A stretch of 64,000 nt of DNA from Isoetes taiwanensis (GCA_021234155.1 JAJEKV010000001.1:31760177-31824176), one strand, 5' to 3'; shown: positions 22,466 through 34,329, numbered from the stretch's first letter. Numbers and translations: made by a program. Notes: generated by a model not told the origin, from the sequence alone.

Positions 22466-24748
22466 ATGGCCCCTTTACATTTCTCCTCTTCTGCTGCAGC
22501 CGTGGCATCCGCATCCTCCTCCATCCTCCTCCGACGTTGCGCTGCACCAACCTCCTCCTGTTCTTGCTCTCCCTCCTCTTCGCATTCCTCTTCTTCTTCT
22601 TCTTCACTATCTCTCCGCTGGGTTCTGCGCCAAGGTAGGCTCGTCGGTCTCTCCTGGTGTCGTCTTCTGCAGGGAAAGGAGCCTTCAATTTTGTCGTGTA
22701 AGTCCTTATGCATTCCTTGAGGTAGGAGGGAGTAATGCACTTGTTTAACATCCGCAACCTCTGTATCAAAGACGATGAATTTTATTTAGTCTTAGAATCT
22801 TCAAATAGGTCCCATTAAAAGAGCTCATATTGTGTTTTAATTCAGAATATGTCACTATTACCTAGTTTAGTTAACTATAATTTAGTAATTATCAACAATG
22901 TCGTGCGTCATCTTGGGAGTTCCTTCTTGTCGTTGTAATATGCCTTTAGCGTCAGATGGGTAGTGTATCTCCTCAATACCATGTATTACTTTTATCATGG
23001 ACAGGTCTGGAAGGAAGCTCGTGCAGGGGTTCTAAAGTTCAACAGCAGATTCGAAGCATGGCAACAGCAGGAGCTGCAGAAGCTGCAGCTGGCCAGGAGA
23101 GCGTCATAGAATGGGCACAAAAGGATAACCGACGCTTACTCCATGTTGTGTATCGTGTTGGTGATTTGGATAAAACTATTAAGTATGTGAGATTTATGTC
23201 TACTACATTAATTATATTCGTATTATTCCCACGTGCTCTAATGTTGATTTCTCAGGTTCTATACCGAGTGTCTTGGAATGAAGCTTCTGCGCAAGAGGGA
23301 CATTCCCGAAGAGAGATACACGAATGCGTTCCTTGGTTATGGTCCTGAGGAGACAAATTTTGTTGTTGAGTTGACATATAGTATGTTTTTAAACAATCAT
23401 GTAATTAACCATTTAATCTGCCAGTTGTTTACTTCCAGTTAAGATAAGAAGCTTAGCCACTTTATTCTTTCAGATTATGGTGTGGATAAATACGACTTGG
23501 GAGATGGATTTGGCCACTTTGGAATTGCGGTGGAGGATGTAAGTACTTAATAATATTTTTTCCATAATATTTTTTCCATTTGCACATGCACATTCATGAT
23601 AAAGGATGGCGATACCATAAAGGGAGAGAGGTAAAGTAAAGCTAGTAATGTGCATCATAGGCCAGTGTGTCCTTATGAATGGTTGTCTGATTGTGCTGGG
23701 AATGGCATTTTCGATGTTAAATAGGCTTTAGCTCTATCTTTAGACTTTTGGAAATGGAAGTGCTTGGTTGTCCACTGCATTGGAGTTTGCAAGTCTTGTT
23801 ATGTATTGACTGGCTATTATTGAGGATGTTCCAGGTGTACAAAACAGTAGATCTTATCAAAGTAAAAGGAGGAAAGGTGACGCGGGAACCAGGCCCAGTT
23901 AAAGGAGGGACAACAGTTATTGCTTTTGTGGAGGACCCTGATGGTTATAAGTTTGAATTAATTCAGAGAGGTCCTACGCCAGAGCCATTGTGTCAAGTAA
24001 TGCTTCGTGTTGGGGACTTAGCCAGATCCATTGAATTCTATGAAAAAGTATATGCTTCAAATCCATATGAAAGATATCTTTGTCTGACTAATTTTACGTT
24101 TCTAATACATTTCTGGCATGATATATAGGCATTTGGTATGAAATGTCTACGCAAACGGGATAACCCTGAGTACAAGGCAATTTCTTAAACCTCGTTTCGA
24201 TATGATGCCCTTGCAGCTCTTTGTTTGGTGCACCATAAAACATGTTTCATGGTTTGTGTTATATAGTATACAATAGCAATGCTCGGCTATGGACCAGAGG
24301 ATAAAACTACTGTATTGGAATTGACATACAATTATGGTGTGGCAGAATACACAAAAGGGAATGCATATGCACAGGTAAATTTTAATAATATACGAAGCAT
24401 ATTCTACTCCAGCATACACATTTTGCAGTTAATTTGTTAGTGGATTTAAGCCCATGAACAGAATAGTACCCATATATGCTTTTCCACGTATAGATTGCAG
24501 TTGGGACAGATGATGTATATAAGACTGCTGAAACTGTTCGTGCACTTGGTGGCAAAATAGTTCGTGAGCCTGGGCCTCTCCCAGGAATAAATACAAAGAT
24601 TACAGCTTGCTTAGATCCAGATGGCTGGAAATCGGTATATGGCCAATCATTTTGTTCTAACATGTTTTTGATGTAGTGGACTGACATTTAGGTTGGTATT
24701 TTACAGGTTTTCGTTGACAATGTCGACTTTTTGCATGAACTGGAATAG
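22466..24748 (+). CDS. Lactoylglutathione lyase (glyoxalase I), chloroplast-type, two fused domains
   Basis: Nine exons encode 383 residues: 22466-22697, 23005-23182, 23256-23380, 23474-23538, 23835-24047, 24129-24176, 24267-24374, 24494-24634 and 24707-24748. Glyoxalase I converts the hemithioacetal of methylglyoxal and glutathione to lactoylglutathione. The first 80 or so residues are Ser/Arg-rich with almost no acidic residues, like a plastid transit peptide. Domain 1 carries the metal-ligand pattern H124 ([10 protein letters not shown]), E175 (VVELTYNYG), H193 ([10 protein letters not shown]) and E241 (KFELIQ). Domain 2 ([16 protein letters not shown] to [14 protein letters not shown]) has Gln where the first and third ligands would be, as in plant two-domain forms. 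The sixth intron starts GC rather than GT. No lesions are seen. Confidence 0.95.
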
Positions 24749-25794
24749 TATAAATGCATCTGGTAGTACAAATTCCTTGGAATAAAATAAGCTATCATCA
24801 ATTGGCATTCAGGCATTCTTATATGTTTACAAGATCTACCAAGGTTGGGCGAATGATATGTTATTGGCTTCATACATTCTGTGCTCGAGAGCTAGCTGTG
24901 GGGTTCTTAAAAGTACCAGTGGATGCGATGCATTGTCAATGTCTTTCTTTGTTACTCGATTGAAAGAGATAATTTTTTATTTTTTCTCTCCAGTTCGCTG
25001 TGCTGCCCCTATACTTAATACTCCGCTTTTCAACATTCTTTTGTTGTGAACTGTTTCTTGTCAAAGAACACAAACTAACCTGCCATTAAGTAAGACATCA
25101 TCATATTTCAACAGCCACAAATGGTTTTGCACCATACAGCTGTCTATATAGTTTGCTAGTTCATGAAAGCATATTTTTATAACATATAAGGTTTACATGG
25201 TTTAAGGGCTGTATTGTATTAAAAAGAGTATGAAAATAGGGCAATAAGGAATCTTTAGAACCCCTGTTTTTAGGGAAGGTTTTTTTCTTTTTAGGGTCGA
25301 CCACCACCACCGAGGTCTAAGCGAACTTATTTTAGAAAGTGAAAGGAGGGTGGATAACGGGTATGTTATCAGCCCTGAAGAAAGGGGGAAAAAAAAAGTG
25401 GGCTGCATCAACGGGCTATGGCGACGACTAGGCGGCTAGGGCAGGAGTGGAAAGGGAGACAGGCAGGCGACTAGGCGGCAGACAGGCAGATGCGGCTGGA
25501 AGGGATGGTATGGCTGGGCTCCACAGGTTCTGCTACATAACTCCCTTTCTTTCGCGCATTTACATGGCCTGCCTTCTTGTTGCTCTTCATTGGTATCTTC
25601 TTGTTGCTCTTCTTGTTAAGCTCTTGTTATCTGAACTCATGCACTTTGTGGATTAGCAATTTCGTATGCAAAGCCAATGAAACTTAGGTAATTCCTCTTC
25701 TTTCTGGCTCTTGTGTGCATGATCAGACAAGGATGGGAAATTGCGGTGGCAGGGGGTTCAAATCCCCCGGTTTGTTTGTCCATCTTCTTTGCAG
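24749..25794. other. Downstream flank of glyoxalase I
   Basis: No convincing gene. A GC-rich stretch near 25430-25510 contains repeated CGACTAGGCGGC and GACAGGCAG phrases. A 17-base hairpin at about 25751-25767 has the shape of a tRNA T-arm but no tRNA body. Confidence 0.35.
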
Positions 25795-26283
25795 GTGCTC
25801 AAGAAGCCTCGTATTTGACGGCTGCCAGACTGTTGGGCTGCTTCGCCACTGTATCAGGGAAGCTTGTGGGAGAAACCTCGCTGCCTACTAATTGCCCATC
25901 AGGTAAACTCTTAATCTTTGTCAACAGAATTGGCGTGCAGTGTTTCTTATTGTACAGTAGGAAGTCCTGTCTGTATTTTTTCAAGCACAAGCATGTGGTA
26001 ATAGTCGAGGGCAGCATAAATGTTTCTAGTGGTTCATTTACAAAGTATATCTTCTGTGAACTTTACAACAGCCATCTTCATTTGGACATACAGCTTCCCC
26101 TTTGCAGGTGATCAGCAAGCCCAATCCGGTACTGTTCCAGGGAAGCTTGTGGCACAAGCCCCATTGGAGACGGCTTTAGAAGCTTCAGCCGTTCCTGCTT
26201 TAGTGCAGCCAGCAGGGCCAGTTGCTATGTTGGGGTCAAAATCACATCTAAATTACTGGCAATGGATGTCAAGGGGCCCTTGA
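25795..26283 (+). CDS. Possible terminal exons of an unrecognised gene
   Basis: Exon A (25795-25902) and exon B (26108-26283) have good acceptor and donor signals and compatible phases. Exon B ends at a stop. Both start with the second part of a Gly codon and both contain a related phrase, TVSGKLVGETSLPT and TVPGKLVAQAPLET, so one exon may be a duplicate of the other. The peptide is Ala/Leu/Pro-rich with no domain I know. The upstream exon is not identified; a frame starting 25713 does not join in phase. It could be a small plant-specific gene or a non-coding transcript. Confidence 0.35.
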
Positions 26284-26585
26284 AAATAGAGCCACATCAG
26301 CGTTTGACCCCATTGCGCAATGACGTGTACGCATGGGATCGCACTAGAGGGCATATACCTCAGAATATTCCCATATCTAACGGTGGACAATTCACTAGAG
26401 CATTCATCTGTCTATAAACAGACCTAAACCTGCAGCCTCGGAGAACAAAATCCAAGCGTTGATAAGGAAAGACTTGGAAGTGTCCCCGCGAAATTTTTCA
26501 AAAAGCCGTAGTTGAGTACGTGGCATAAGAAATTCCCATCATTTCCATGGATATGTAAGGCGTGGGATAATCTTACCTTGTTTTG

Positions 26586-26895
26586 GGGATCCCGGCTGAC
26601 AGGATCTCGGAGAGGTGTGATTTTTGGGGCAAACTTGCTATGAGATTTTCTCCCTCGATTCGGCATCGAATCGCATCAGATCGGTTCGTAGCTGGTCGAA
26701 ATCGGGAGGGCAAGGGGAGCAGGTAGATGCGGAGGAGGAAGCAGTGCGCTGCTGCACTAGCCTCGCTCTGATCCGACCAAAAAGACAACCGAAACTGCGC
26801 AGTGAGGCATTAACTGTGGGATCCCAGCAGAGGGGATCTTGCGTAGAGATCCCGGAGGAGGGGATCCCATTTGGGGATCCCGGAGGACAGGATCA
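26586..26895. repeat. Dispersed GGATCCC-rich motif cluster
   Basis: Four related phrases of about 20 bases, such as GGATCCCGGCTGACAGGATC, occur near 26587, 26819, 26849 and 26875. Each has GATC near both ends. No function can be assigned. Confidence 0.5.
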
Positions 26896-26939
26896 ACCCA
26901 AACCTAAGTCTATCCTCGACCGATATGTAATCTAAGTTA

Positions 26940-27640
26940 GGATCATTTGGTAGGGGCTGCCGGGGTCATTTGTCATTTCACATTCGTACTTGCTTTGATA
27001 TTTTTATTTCCCTTCTTGGATGTGATTGGGTTTTTTGTACGTGACCTACGTCACCCCTAGATTACTTTACAAATTAGAGGTTCTTTCAGGTAATTTTTGG
27101 GTGTTTTGCTCAGGCGGCGCTCAGGGTAGCCCTTAAGCCCAAATTTTCATAGGTGTAATTTAGAATGTGAGGCGAATCTTAGCTTTTTTCGATTAGTTAT
27201 ATTGGCGATTTTATTTCGGGCTTCAATTTGAGTTGTAGCAACCTTGGCGAATCTTTCATCCATCAAGCGATGGAATATATACTTTTTTCTCAAGTAAAAT
27301 TTGGGTCTACAATATATATTTGTTATGTCTGTATATAGTTGTAAGCGTAATGCTCACATAATGAATATACATGTTACCAGACATTGGCATATGTGTCTTC
27401 ACAAAAGAAGGCCAAGCTGATTAGTGTCAACAATAAAAACGTAAATTACACCCATCTAGTAGTACCCTGAGGCATTATTATTGGACCCTAAATTTACCTT
27501 CATTGTCACACCCTTAATTGAGCGATAAAATGCTTAGATATTGTATTTTCTAAATGATTAGATAATGGCAGCCGTTAGTTTAATCCAGCAATCAAAAGAC
27601 ATTGGTGCCTAAACCCTAGATTTCTACCACGATATTTAAC
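26940..27640. other. Non-coding stretch
   Basis: I see no gene. A phrase GGCGGCGCTCAGGGTAGCCC near 27114 resembles, in opposite orientation, GGGCTACCCGCCGGCGCT near 31389. These may be two copies of an unknown dispersed repeat. Confidence 0.35.
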
Positions 27641-27643
27641 ACG

Positions 27644-28045
27644 GGTTTGGGTGCATATTCACACGGGGGGTTACTCCGGGCAACGAGAGCTGTCGGATGG
27701 GCATATTTGCCCTTTATTCCAAGATCTGGACCGTACATAGCGATCCTCGTTTGTGGGGTATGCATGTACAAGTTTTTGTATACTGTATATTAAGGTTTGC
27801 AAAATACTATAAGGTTTGAGAGAATATACTTAATGGTATTAATTTTGTACATGTATTGTAAATTTTTTGATGCTCTCGCTGCCCTACGTAACCCCCCGTG
27901 TGAATATGCACCCAAACCAAAGGGGGTTTAAGGGGGATTTTAATTTAAATGTGTCAAATGCAATGGTTTGTGTTAAAAAAGTTAGTTGTGTGTTAATAGT
28001 TTGTGTTAACTAAAAATTTTTTTGGCCCCTTCGGGGCCTTAAGGA
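27644..28045 (+). mobile_element. MITE-like repeat, copy 2
   Basis: Inverted ends GGTTTGGGTGCATATTCACA (27644) and its complement ending at 27918 enclose about 275 AT-rich bases. An adjacent arm (27919-28045) has AAAGGGGGTTTAAGGGGGAT and ends in palindromic GGCCCCTTCGGGGCC. It is the opposite-orientation counterpart of the repeat at 19494-19985. No target duplication could be fixed because the arm is shared by both copies. Confidence 0.75.
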
Positions 28046-28358
28046 TGGTGTAGGGGTGTAGATATAGACAATTTAAGTAATTGCAATGCCCTTACTAGAA
28101 ATAAATGGCATGTTTCTGCCATCACTAGTCTCATTGTCCAAATTTAGGTCGGGCAGAATATGCAAAGCTAGAACCATATGGAGGTAGTAGGAAAAAGATA
28201 TTGCAAATACTCAAAGTAAAATTTCTCTAAAGAGAAGCAATAGAATTGTAAGTAATCACCATAAATGAGATAATAGAATTACAGAATAGACCTTCTAATC
28301 CTGCATTTCCATGCGTGATAGTGGCTGGATTATAATATAATATGCCTCTGCCCTATTC

Positions 28359-28979
28359 ATGAGTGACTTGCCAAGCCCGACTCCTTCAGAAGAAGATAGA
28401 ACAGCCAGATACTATACGGATCTTGCACCTGTGGATGATGGCAATACACCTTCCATTTCTGCTTCAATTAGCAGCACTGACCAGCCTTTGAAAAGTACAA
28501 ATAATGTGATTGAAATCATGAAGATAAGAAGAATATTGTGGCATCATGTCCCCTGCAATAGAACATGGAAAGGACCTAAAGATAACGAGAAGAGAACCCT
28601 GCAAGGTAAGAATGATCATCTAGGAAGTTTTTTCTACCATTCATTGTATATTAATGAATGCCCACAACTAGTTGTCCATGAGCATGCAACCATCACTCCT
28701 CATTAGATGGCTCGGCTACATGCAAAGAGTACGCACAAAAAGAAGCCACTAATTATGCTCGTTGCATAATTCCACAGCTGGAGCTGTCAGCAACCCAAAA
28801 GGACTCAAAAGGAAAATCTGCCTTCCTATATGCTCATTGCTTCACTTATGCTCCTATAGATCCTACCTTACATGCTAAGTTAAGGAGGAATGTATATCAG
28901 TATGTCGATAATCCAGTCAGACAGCCTAAGAAACAAGGTCCTATCTTGAGGGACAAAGGGAAAGCTTGGTATTCCAAGT
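28359..28979 (+). pseudogene. Unrecognised coding-like segment
   Basis: The frame 28359-28706 (115 codons) starts MSDLPSPTPSEEDRTARYYT and contains a possible splice donor AAG|GTAAGA near 28606. Further on (28740-28979) another frame reads as a basic peptide including FLYAHCFTYAPIDPTLHAKL and ending WYSK before a stop. I do not recognise either. They lie beside clear fragments of unrelated host genes, so they may also be captured fragments. Confidence 0.3.
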
Positions 28980-29325
28980 AATACCGCAGAAAACAAGCCC
29001 ATGAAACCTACAACAATATAGTTTGACATTTATACACTTATGAAAACAGGGGATGGCCACAATACCATATTCATTAAGGTAATCAAGGAGAAGCTTCACA
29101 AACATGTTGGATAGCACTGTTGCCTCTGGAGAATAATTAGCTCAGGACAGCTCATATCAATATAAACCACAGCTTTGGGAGAAGGCAAAATCAGGTTTAA
29201 ACCAAAGCCGTGACATCTTTGACTTTCTAAACAGATCAACACACAAGTTTCTGTTACTGCCGGTTGTAACAGATCAACACAAGTTTCTCCACTGGTTACA
29301 GTTCAAGGCCTGCAGCGAAACTGAT

Positions 29326-29355
29326 TTTTCCAGCATCAATATGTGCCATGATTCC
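29326..29355 (-). pseudogene. Possible EF-G P-loop scrap
   Basis: The minus strand reads VGIMAHIDAGK, matching the P-loop phrase of translation elongation factor G (NIGIMAHIDAGKTT). Similarity stops right after the lysine. The match is ten residues, so chance cannot be excluded, but the neighbouring fragments of other conserved genes make capture plausible. Confidence 0.3.
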
Positions 29356-29406
29356 AACTGGGTGCAGATCCTGTTGTTTTGAATCTCAAATTGCAGATCC
29401 AACTTT

Positions 29407-29493
29407 AAACGCATTCAAGTTATAAACAGCACCTTTGGTCTCCTTCTCGGCCACTAGCTGAAGCTTGCCATCCTCTACAACAAAGACGAGTAA
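29407..29493 (-). pseudogene. DDB1 exon fragment
   Basis: The minus strand reads FVVEDGKLQLVAEKETKGAV followed by YNLNAF, which matches a highly conserved part of UV-damaged DNA-binding protein 1, the adaptor of CUL4 E3 ubiquitin ligases. The similarity ends at AF and a stop follows nine codons later. Only about 29 residues of a protein of roughly 1,090 are present, so this is a captured or relic piece, not a working gene. Confidence 0.75.
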
Positions 29494-29765
29494 ACACAAT
29501 CAAAATCACAGTGTTTAAACTCAATTGTTTTTAATACTCATGCGTTTAGTTAGCCTACAAAACCTAAGGCAGACTTGCAACCATCTAAAAAATACACCGA
29601 ACTCTGATGCAAGGTGCACGGATTTTCGTTAAGAAAAGATATTTGATTAGCCCACAAAGCCTCTGAAGCACATTTTTCAATCCTCTAGAAAAACAAGTTG
29701 ACTCTGATAATGCATGGGTCGTTGAACCAAGTCGTCCGAGTTAAACTTAATAATATCAATATTAC

Positions 29766-30050
29766 CTCAAACTCTTCATCAGGATACTCCGCTCTTAATG
29801 CCAAATATAATGACTGAGCTATCTTCTCTTCATCCCTGCCAAGGAAAGTTTTGATTCCCCACCATTGTATACCTAGATTGGCAAGCTTCCCAATGTTTAA
29901 TTCATCCTCCCAATTTATACGCTTATGTTTCAAGGGAACAGAGGTACACAAGTCATCAACTGTTTCCTTCCAGGGTTTCCGGGAGGATTTAAGCTCTTCC
30001 TTTTTTTCATTTCTCAACTTCCGGCGGTCCTTGGCTGAGGGCAAGGAACA
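29766..30050 (-). pseudogene. Exon of a pTAC13-like (NusG-type) plastid transcription factor
   Basis: The minus strand reads AKDRRKLRNEKKEELK, then INWEDELNIGKLANLGIQWW and AEYPDEEFE, before a splice donor at 29765. This follows the pattern of plant pTAC13, whose NusG N-terminal domain begins with a tryptophan pair (GPQWWVV in relatives). pTAC13 is part of the plastid transcription complex. No next exon encoding the rest of the NGN domain or the KOW domain is found downstream, where DDB1 sequence appears instead. Upstream, a separate hydrophobic frame (30014-30295) overlaps out of frame. It is most likely a captured single exon. Confidence 0.6.
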
Positions 30051-30299
30051 GCAAGTGGCCGGGACAGAACTCCGACAATGGCCGAATCCGTATTCGCTAC
30101 ATCTGAATATGTAGCTTCCGCAGAACACAGTTTAGGGAAAACAGGAGAAGCTGGTAAAAGAATAAATAGAGCAAAGATAATCAGTAGAAGCATAAGCATC
30201 TCTTCAAAAGGAGCACGCATCTGCATCATGGTCTCTGTGATCTGTAACACGCCATCGACACCTTTGCAACCTGCCACAGCTACTAATCTAGCCACGAAC

Positions 30300-31580
30300 C
30301 CTAAAGACGAACCCTAAAGTTATATGTCTCGTTGCTTGCATGGCCTTTCATAAAATTAAATTAATTAAGTTTGTAAGGAACAAAAACATGCAAGGCAAAA
30401 CCATTAGAAAATCATAGATAAAATGCCATTCAAATATGAGAATCCAGTGTGCACTCTAGATATACTGATTAGTATGTCTCATGCAATACGCCCATGAAAT
30501 CATATAAAAACCATGCCAAAAAGCGTATAAAATCATAAAAAAACCCCCTGTTATAATGCTACATATTCATCACCAATTTGAAGAGTTTGGATGTCTGTGC
30601 AACAATTGAACTAAGCAGTTGATGATTAAAATACAGGAGACAGACAATCATATACATTATGTATTACCTAGATTGGTTGCACATACATAGAAAAATATAG
30701 AAAAAATTAATAGCCAAGATAAGGTACGGCTGCTCTAAAATGTAAGAAAATCAATTGCCTCATAACCAAATCAAGAGGGCACGTATTCTGATAAAATGAG
30801 TAAGCAAACCAACTATGACTACTCTACAACATACCTCATAGCCCTTATTTGATTGTAAATCTCAATAGCTCCACATTAAGGACTAAACAACAACAAGTAC
30901 ACAAACTTAGCCGAGGCATAATTGCATATTATGGTGGGCAAGCACAAACCGATTTGATTTCAGTCATCTTATTAAGATTGGATAAACAACATACCAAAAG
31001 CAAAAATACTCCAGAATTGCATATCTGGATGTTGGAGTCGGATCATGAAATCCATGTAACATGCATGGTCCCCCCGCCTTTTTTTTTTCCTGGAGGTGAA
31101 GGGCAATTCAAAAAACTCACCAAGAATAGAATTCGTATTAATTTTTACATGATTTTAGGGGGTTAAGGGGCGATTTCAGAATAATTACCAAGAAGAAAAT
31201 TCACATGGGGGCGAATCTATGAATCCATCATTTAGTGACGTAGGCTAACTTATGAGTGGAGGGAGAAAATTTCGTAGACAAGGTGGCGATATTTTATTGG
31301 CACCACTCCTCATTGATCCTACTCAACAATAGTGAAAAAAAATGCAAATGTCCAAAAAAATAGCCTTTTGGCGATATTTCGAGCTTAAGGGCTACCCGCC
31401 GGCGCTTTAACAGCGCCACCAGCAGAGTTTTAGGGGTACCCAAAAAAACACGAGCTACAAACCACAAATGGAACAAAATTTAATGATTCAGAGGTTCCAT
31501 AGATATCAAAATTTGCAAATCCGACGATTCAGAAGCTTGCTATCATCTTGTTGAGGAGGCATTATTTTTCACCTTACTCT
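30300..31580. other. Non-coding stretch
   Basis: Holds the inverted copy of a short dispersed repeat (about 30480-30580). A segment around 31060-31460 is rich in G/C runs and shares phrases with 27100-27200, including GGGCTACCCGCCGGCGCT. No gene is supported. Confidence 0.35.
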
Positions 31581-31581
31581 T

Positions 31582-32339
31582 AGCATGCATATTTTTTTTT
31601 TGAAGAACTGTGTCATCAATATATTAAAAGAATGGTAATGTTATAAAGCAAGTGAGGAGGAAGGAGAACTGCCCCAAAGAGACAGCGATACCTCGACACT
31701 CCACAACAAACTCACAGAAAAACTGCAACTCTACTGCTGTACAAACCGACCATCACCATCTACAACACCCAAGAAGTCCCGCCAAATGACAAACTTCCGC
31801 TCTACTACTCCCGGGAACACCAGAAAGCTTTGAAATAGCTTGTACCTGAGTCGAGGAATCAGAGAGGCTGGAGGCTGCTGAATCCCCTGAAAGATCCACA
31901 ACAGCCGCCGCTTCCAAATCAGCCACACCAACCAAGCCACGCACAGATGCAAGGCTTGCTGCCGCAAGAGCGGCCAAGCACCAGGATACACATGAAGCAG
32001 CAACTGCTGGCTAGTCAATCTCACCTGAAACAGAGCCCTAACCCAATCCCAGGCAGCCTGCAAGTGAGGGCATAAAACCAGACAATGCCCCACAATCTCA
32101 CGATGAAGGCCACAACAAGGGCATAGAGGGCTCACACCCGGCCTAAACCGATTCACAAGGGCATTCACCCTGATACAGCGGTGCACCACCTGCCACATAA
32201 GCACCCTAACCTTCGGTGGGGGAAGTGAGCTCCATGTCCACGTCCTGAAGGGGGCTGCAGAGACCACTTGCCTGAAGGGGGCAGTGTGTCATGAATAGCC
32301 AGCACCCGGTAAGAAGACCGCACAAAGCATGCATATTTT
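31582..32339 (-). mobile_element. 5'-truncated L1-type LINE with 14-bp target-site duplication
   Basis: AGCATGCATATTTT occurs at 31582-31595 and 32326-32339, directly flanking the insert. On the minus strand the insert ends in a short poly(A) (Ts at 31596-31600). Inside, frame 31731-32267 encodes the zf-RVT region of a plant L1 ORF2: WSSLPPPKVRVLMWQVVHRC, then CPCCGLHREIVGHCLVLCPH. All cysteines and histidines of that motif are present. Truncation at the 5' end and the target duplication are typical of target-primed reverse transcription. Confidence 0.9.
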
Positions 32340-33270
32340 GAATTGGTTTATCTCGAATTTTTCTCCAGACTTAAGTTTCTCCCTAGATATTGGGATGAAA
32401 GTCTCGGTACATCTGTAATTATAGAAGAATCTAAGAGCCATCATGATAATTTGGTAGGATGCTTTTGATGTTTTAGTAGCCTATTTGGTCAAACTTTCTA
32501 TTGGATGCTGACCCTAATATAAACTCAAGTTTCATGCATCTGAGAATGTATATCTATTGTGTTGCTGATCTTAGAAATTTATTTCGCTTTAATACAAGGA
32601 TGTCTTGATTAGATTTAAAACTCCATAGGCATGTGAAAGCTTGTCTTTGCCAGTAAAGGCATACATATACATGAAATGGGACTAAGAATGATATTCAATA
32701 GATAATCACTGGAGTAAATGTTATATTTCACGGAATGGGTCAAGAATTTGTTTTTTCTTGTCTAATTATTAACTGTTGTTAGCCAGCTAGGAAGATTATT
32801 GAAACTGCGATATCGAACCTAGAAGTCTCCATAAAAAAAAAAAAAATTTCTTTTGATCTTGAGAAATACAGAGTTCAATTTTGACAAAGATACGTGCTCG
32901 GCTGTTGTCATATGCTACATTTCCATTGTGTCGTAATAGTCTCTTCTTTTCAATTCTTGCTTACGGTAATAGACATATAATTTTTGTCTTTCATAGAAAA
33001 GCAATTGTCTAGAACTTGCAAGAACAGTGTTGCAACACAATGAGTTCATTCTTAGAATAGATTCACATAATAGAGGCTCTAAAACTTGATTTCTAAAGGT
33101 TGAGTTCCTAACGAAATTATAATATTAATATCAGTGTCGAAGAAGTTTTCAATAACTTAATCAAGATGTCGTGGCATAGTCTTTTGTCTTTTGTCAGAAA
33201 ATGATTACTTAATTGTTGCCATGAATGAAGGTTTTGGGTCAAAATCCAATAATAGCATTGTGCCATTAAC
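32340..33270. other. AT-rich non-coding stretch
   Basis: No open frame of note on either strand and no recognisable repeat. An A-run lies at about 32834-32846. Confidence 0.5.
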
Positions 33271-33704
33271 TTTTTCTTTCTTGAAGAACGAAATATTTAT
33301 TAATTCAAAGCAAAGTACACGGAAACAAAACTTCATGTTGTAGTACAAGCACAAACATATGCCATCAGGACTAGAGCCTCAAGCACAATGCACTTGCTCC
33401 ACAAGAGAAACCTAAGGATATGAATTAATCTGGGGATACTGGATCCAAATACTATCCCTAAGCTTTGCCTCAATAGGAGATCACTCAGAAGCCATCACTA
33501 TTTTCGTTTGTTCACGAGACACAAGATCATGAGGAGAAGAATAAATGCCTTGAAACATGTGAAGTCTGCATCATTCCCAAATGGACTACAAGAGCCAACC
33601 AGAACCACAGTGAATTGCCTTCTTCTTAGCTGAGGTTCAGCTAGTAGGGTAGGATGCTAGAAGAACATTGGCCATCCAAGTCACTATGAATCAAATCTTG
33701 CAAC
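33271..33704 (-). mobile_element. 3' end of the split minus-strand LINE
   Basis: This is the continuation of the LINE whose reverse transcriptase lies at 36226-38985. The frame of its zf-RVT region (AWTWLQ) breaks exactly at the hAT insertion and picks up again here. On the minus strand the sequence ends near 33271 in a degraded A-rich tail, preceded by ATAAATATTTCGTTCTTCAA, similar to the 3' end of the LINE at 31.6 kb. Confidence 0.6.
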
Positions 33705-34329
33705 CAGTGTTGTCAGGTACGTCAGGTACGATACGGGTACGGTACGTATTTAACGTACTAATACGGGTTCCATACCTCCTAGTTTAAAAGTACTTTAAAT
33801 ACGTTGTTTGTATTTGTTAAATACTTGTAAAATACGTACTTAACGTTTAGTACGTTAAGTACTTCATGCCAATTTTTAAAAACAGTTCTAAATTCTAAAA
33901 TAGCTGCAATTACAATGGATTTTCAGCTTCAAGCAATAGATCATATTATAGTCTCCATAAATAATTGTTTTCTCAAAAACTTTAGCTAAGAGTAGCTATA
34001 TTTAATGTTTGCATTCTTCATAATGAAACTGTAAAAGCAGCCAACCATTAGAAGAAGAATAATTACAGAATAATTGCAGAATTATCCTCAACATTTTCCA
34101 AGTTCACCTCACCATTTTCCATTAATATATTGCTAATAATTAACCTTAGAACAAATCCAGATTATGTTAACCACTTTGTATTCACAAGATGCTTACCCCA
34201 GCCGTTCTATTCTAGCTAATAACTTATAGGCCTGTACCTTTAAAGACCAGTCAACCAAGTACTTTAATACAAAACTAAACCACAAACCCATATGCATCGG
34301 AAAATAGCTTGTCTACCATACCCAACAGC

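Noticed and set aside
22378-22769. Two Arg/Glu-rich minus-strand frames
   Set aside because: They are antisense shadows of the Ser/Arg-rich transit peptide exon of glyoxalase I.
25748-25775. Hairpin GGGGGTTCAAATCCCCC resembling a tRNA T-arm
   Set aside because: No matching acceptor stem, D-arm or anticodon arm lies upstream, so it is not a tRNA gene.
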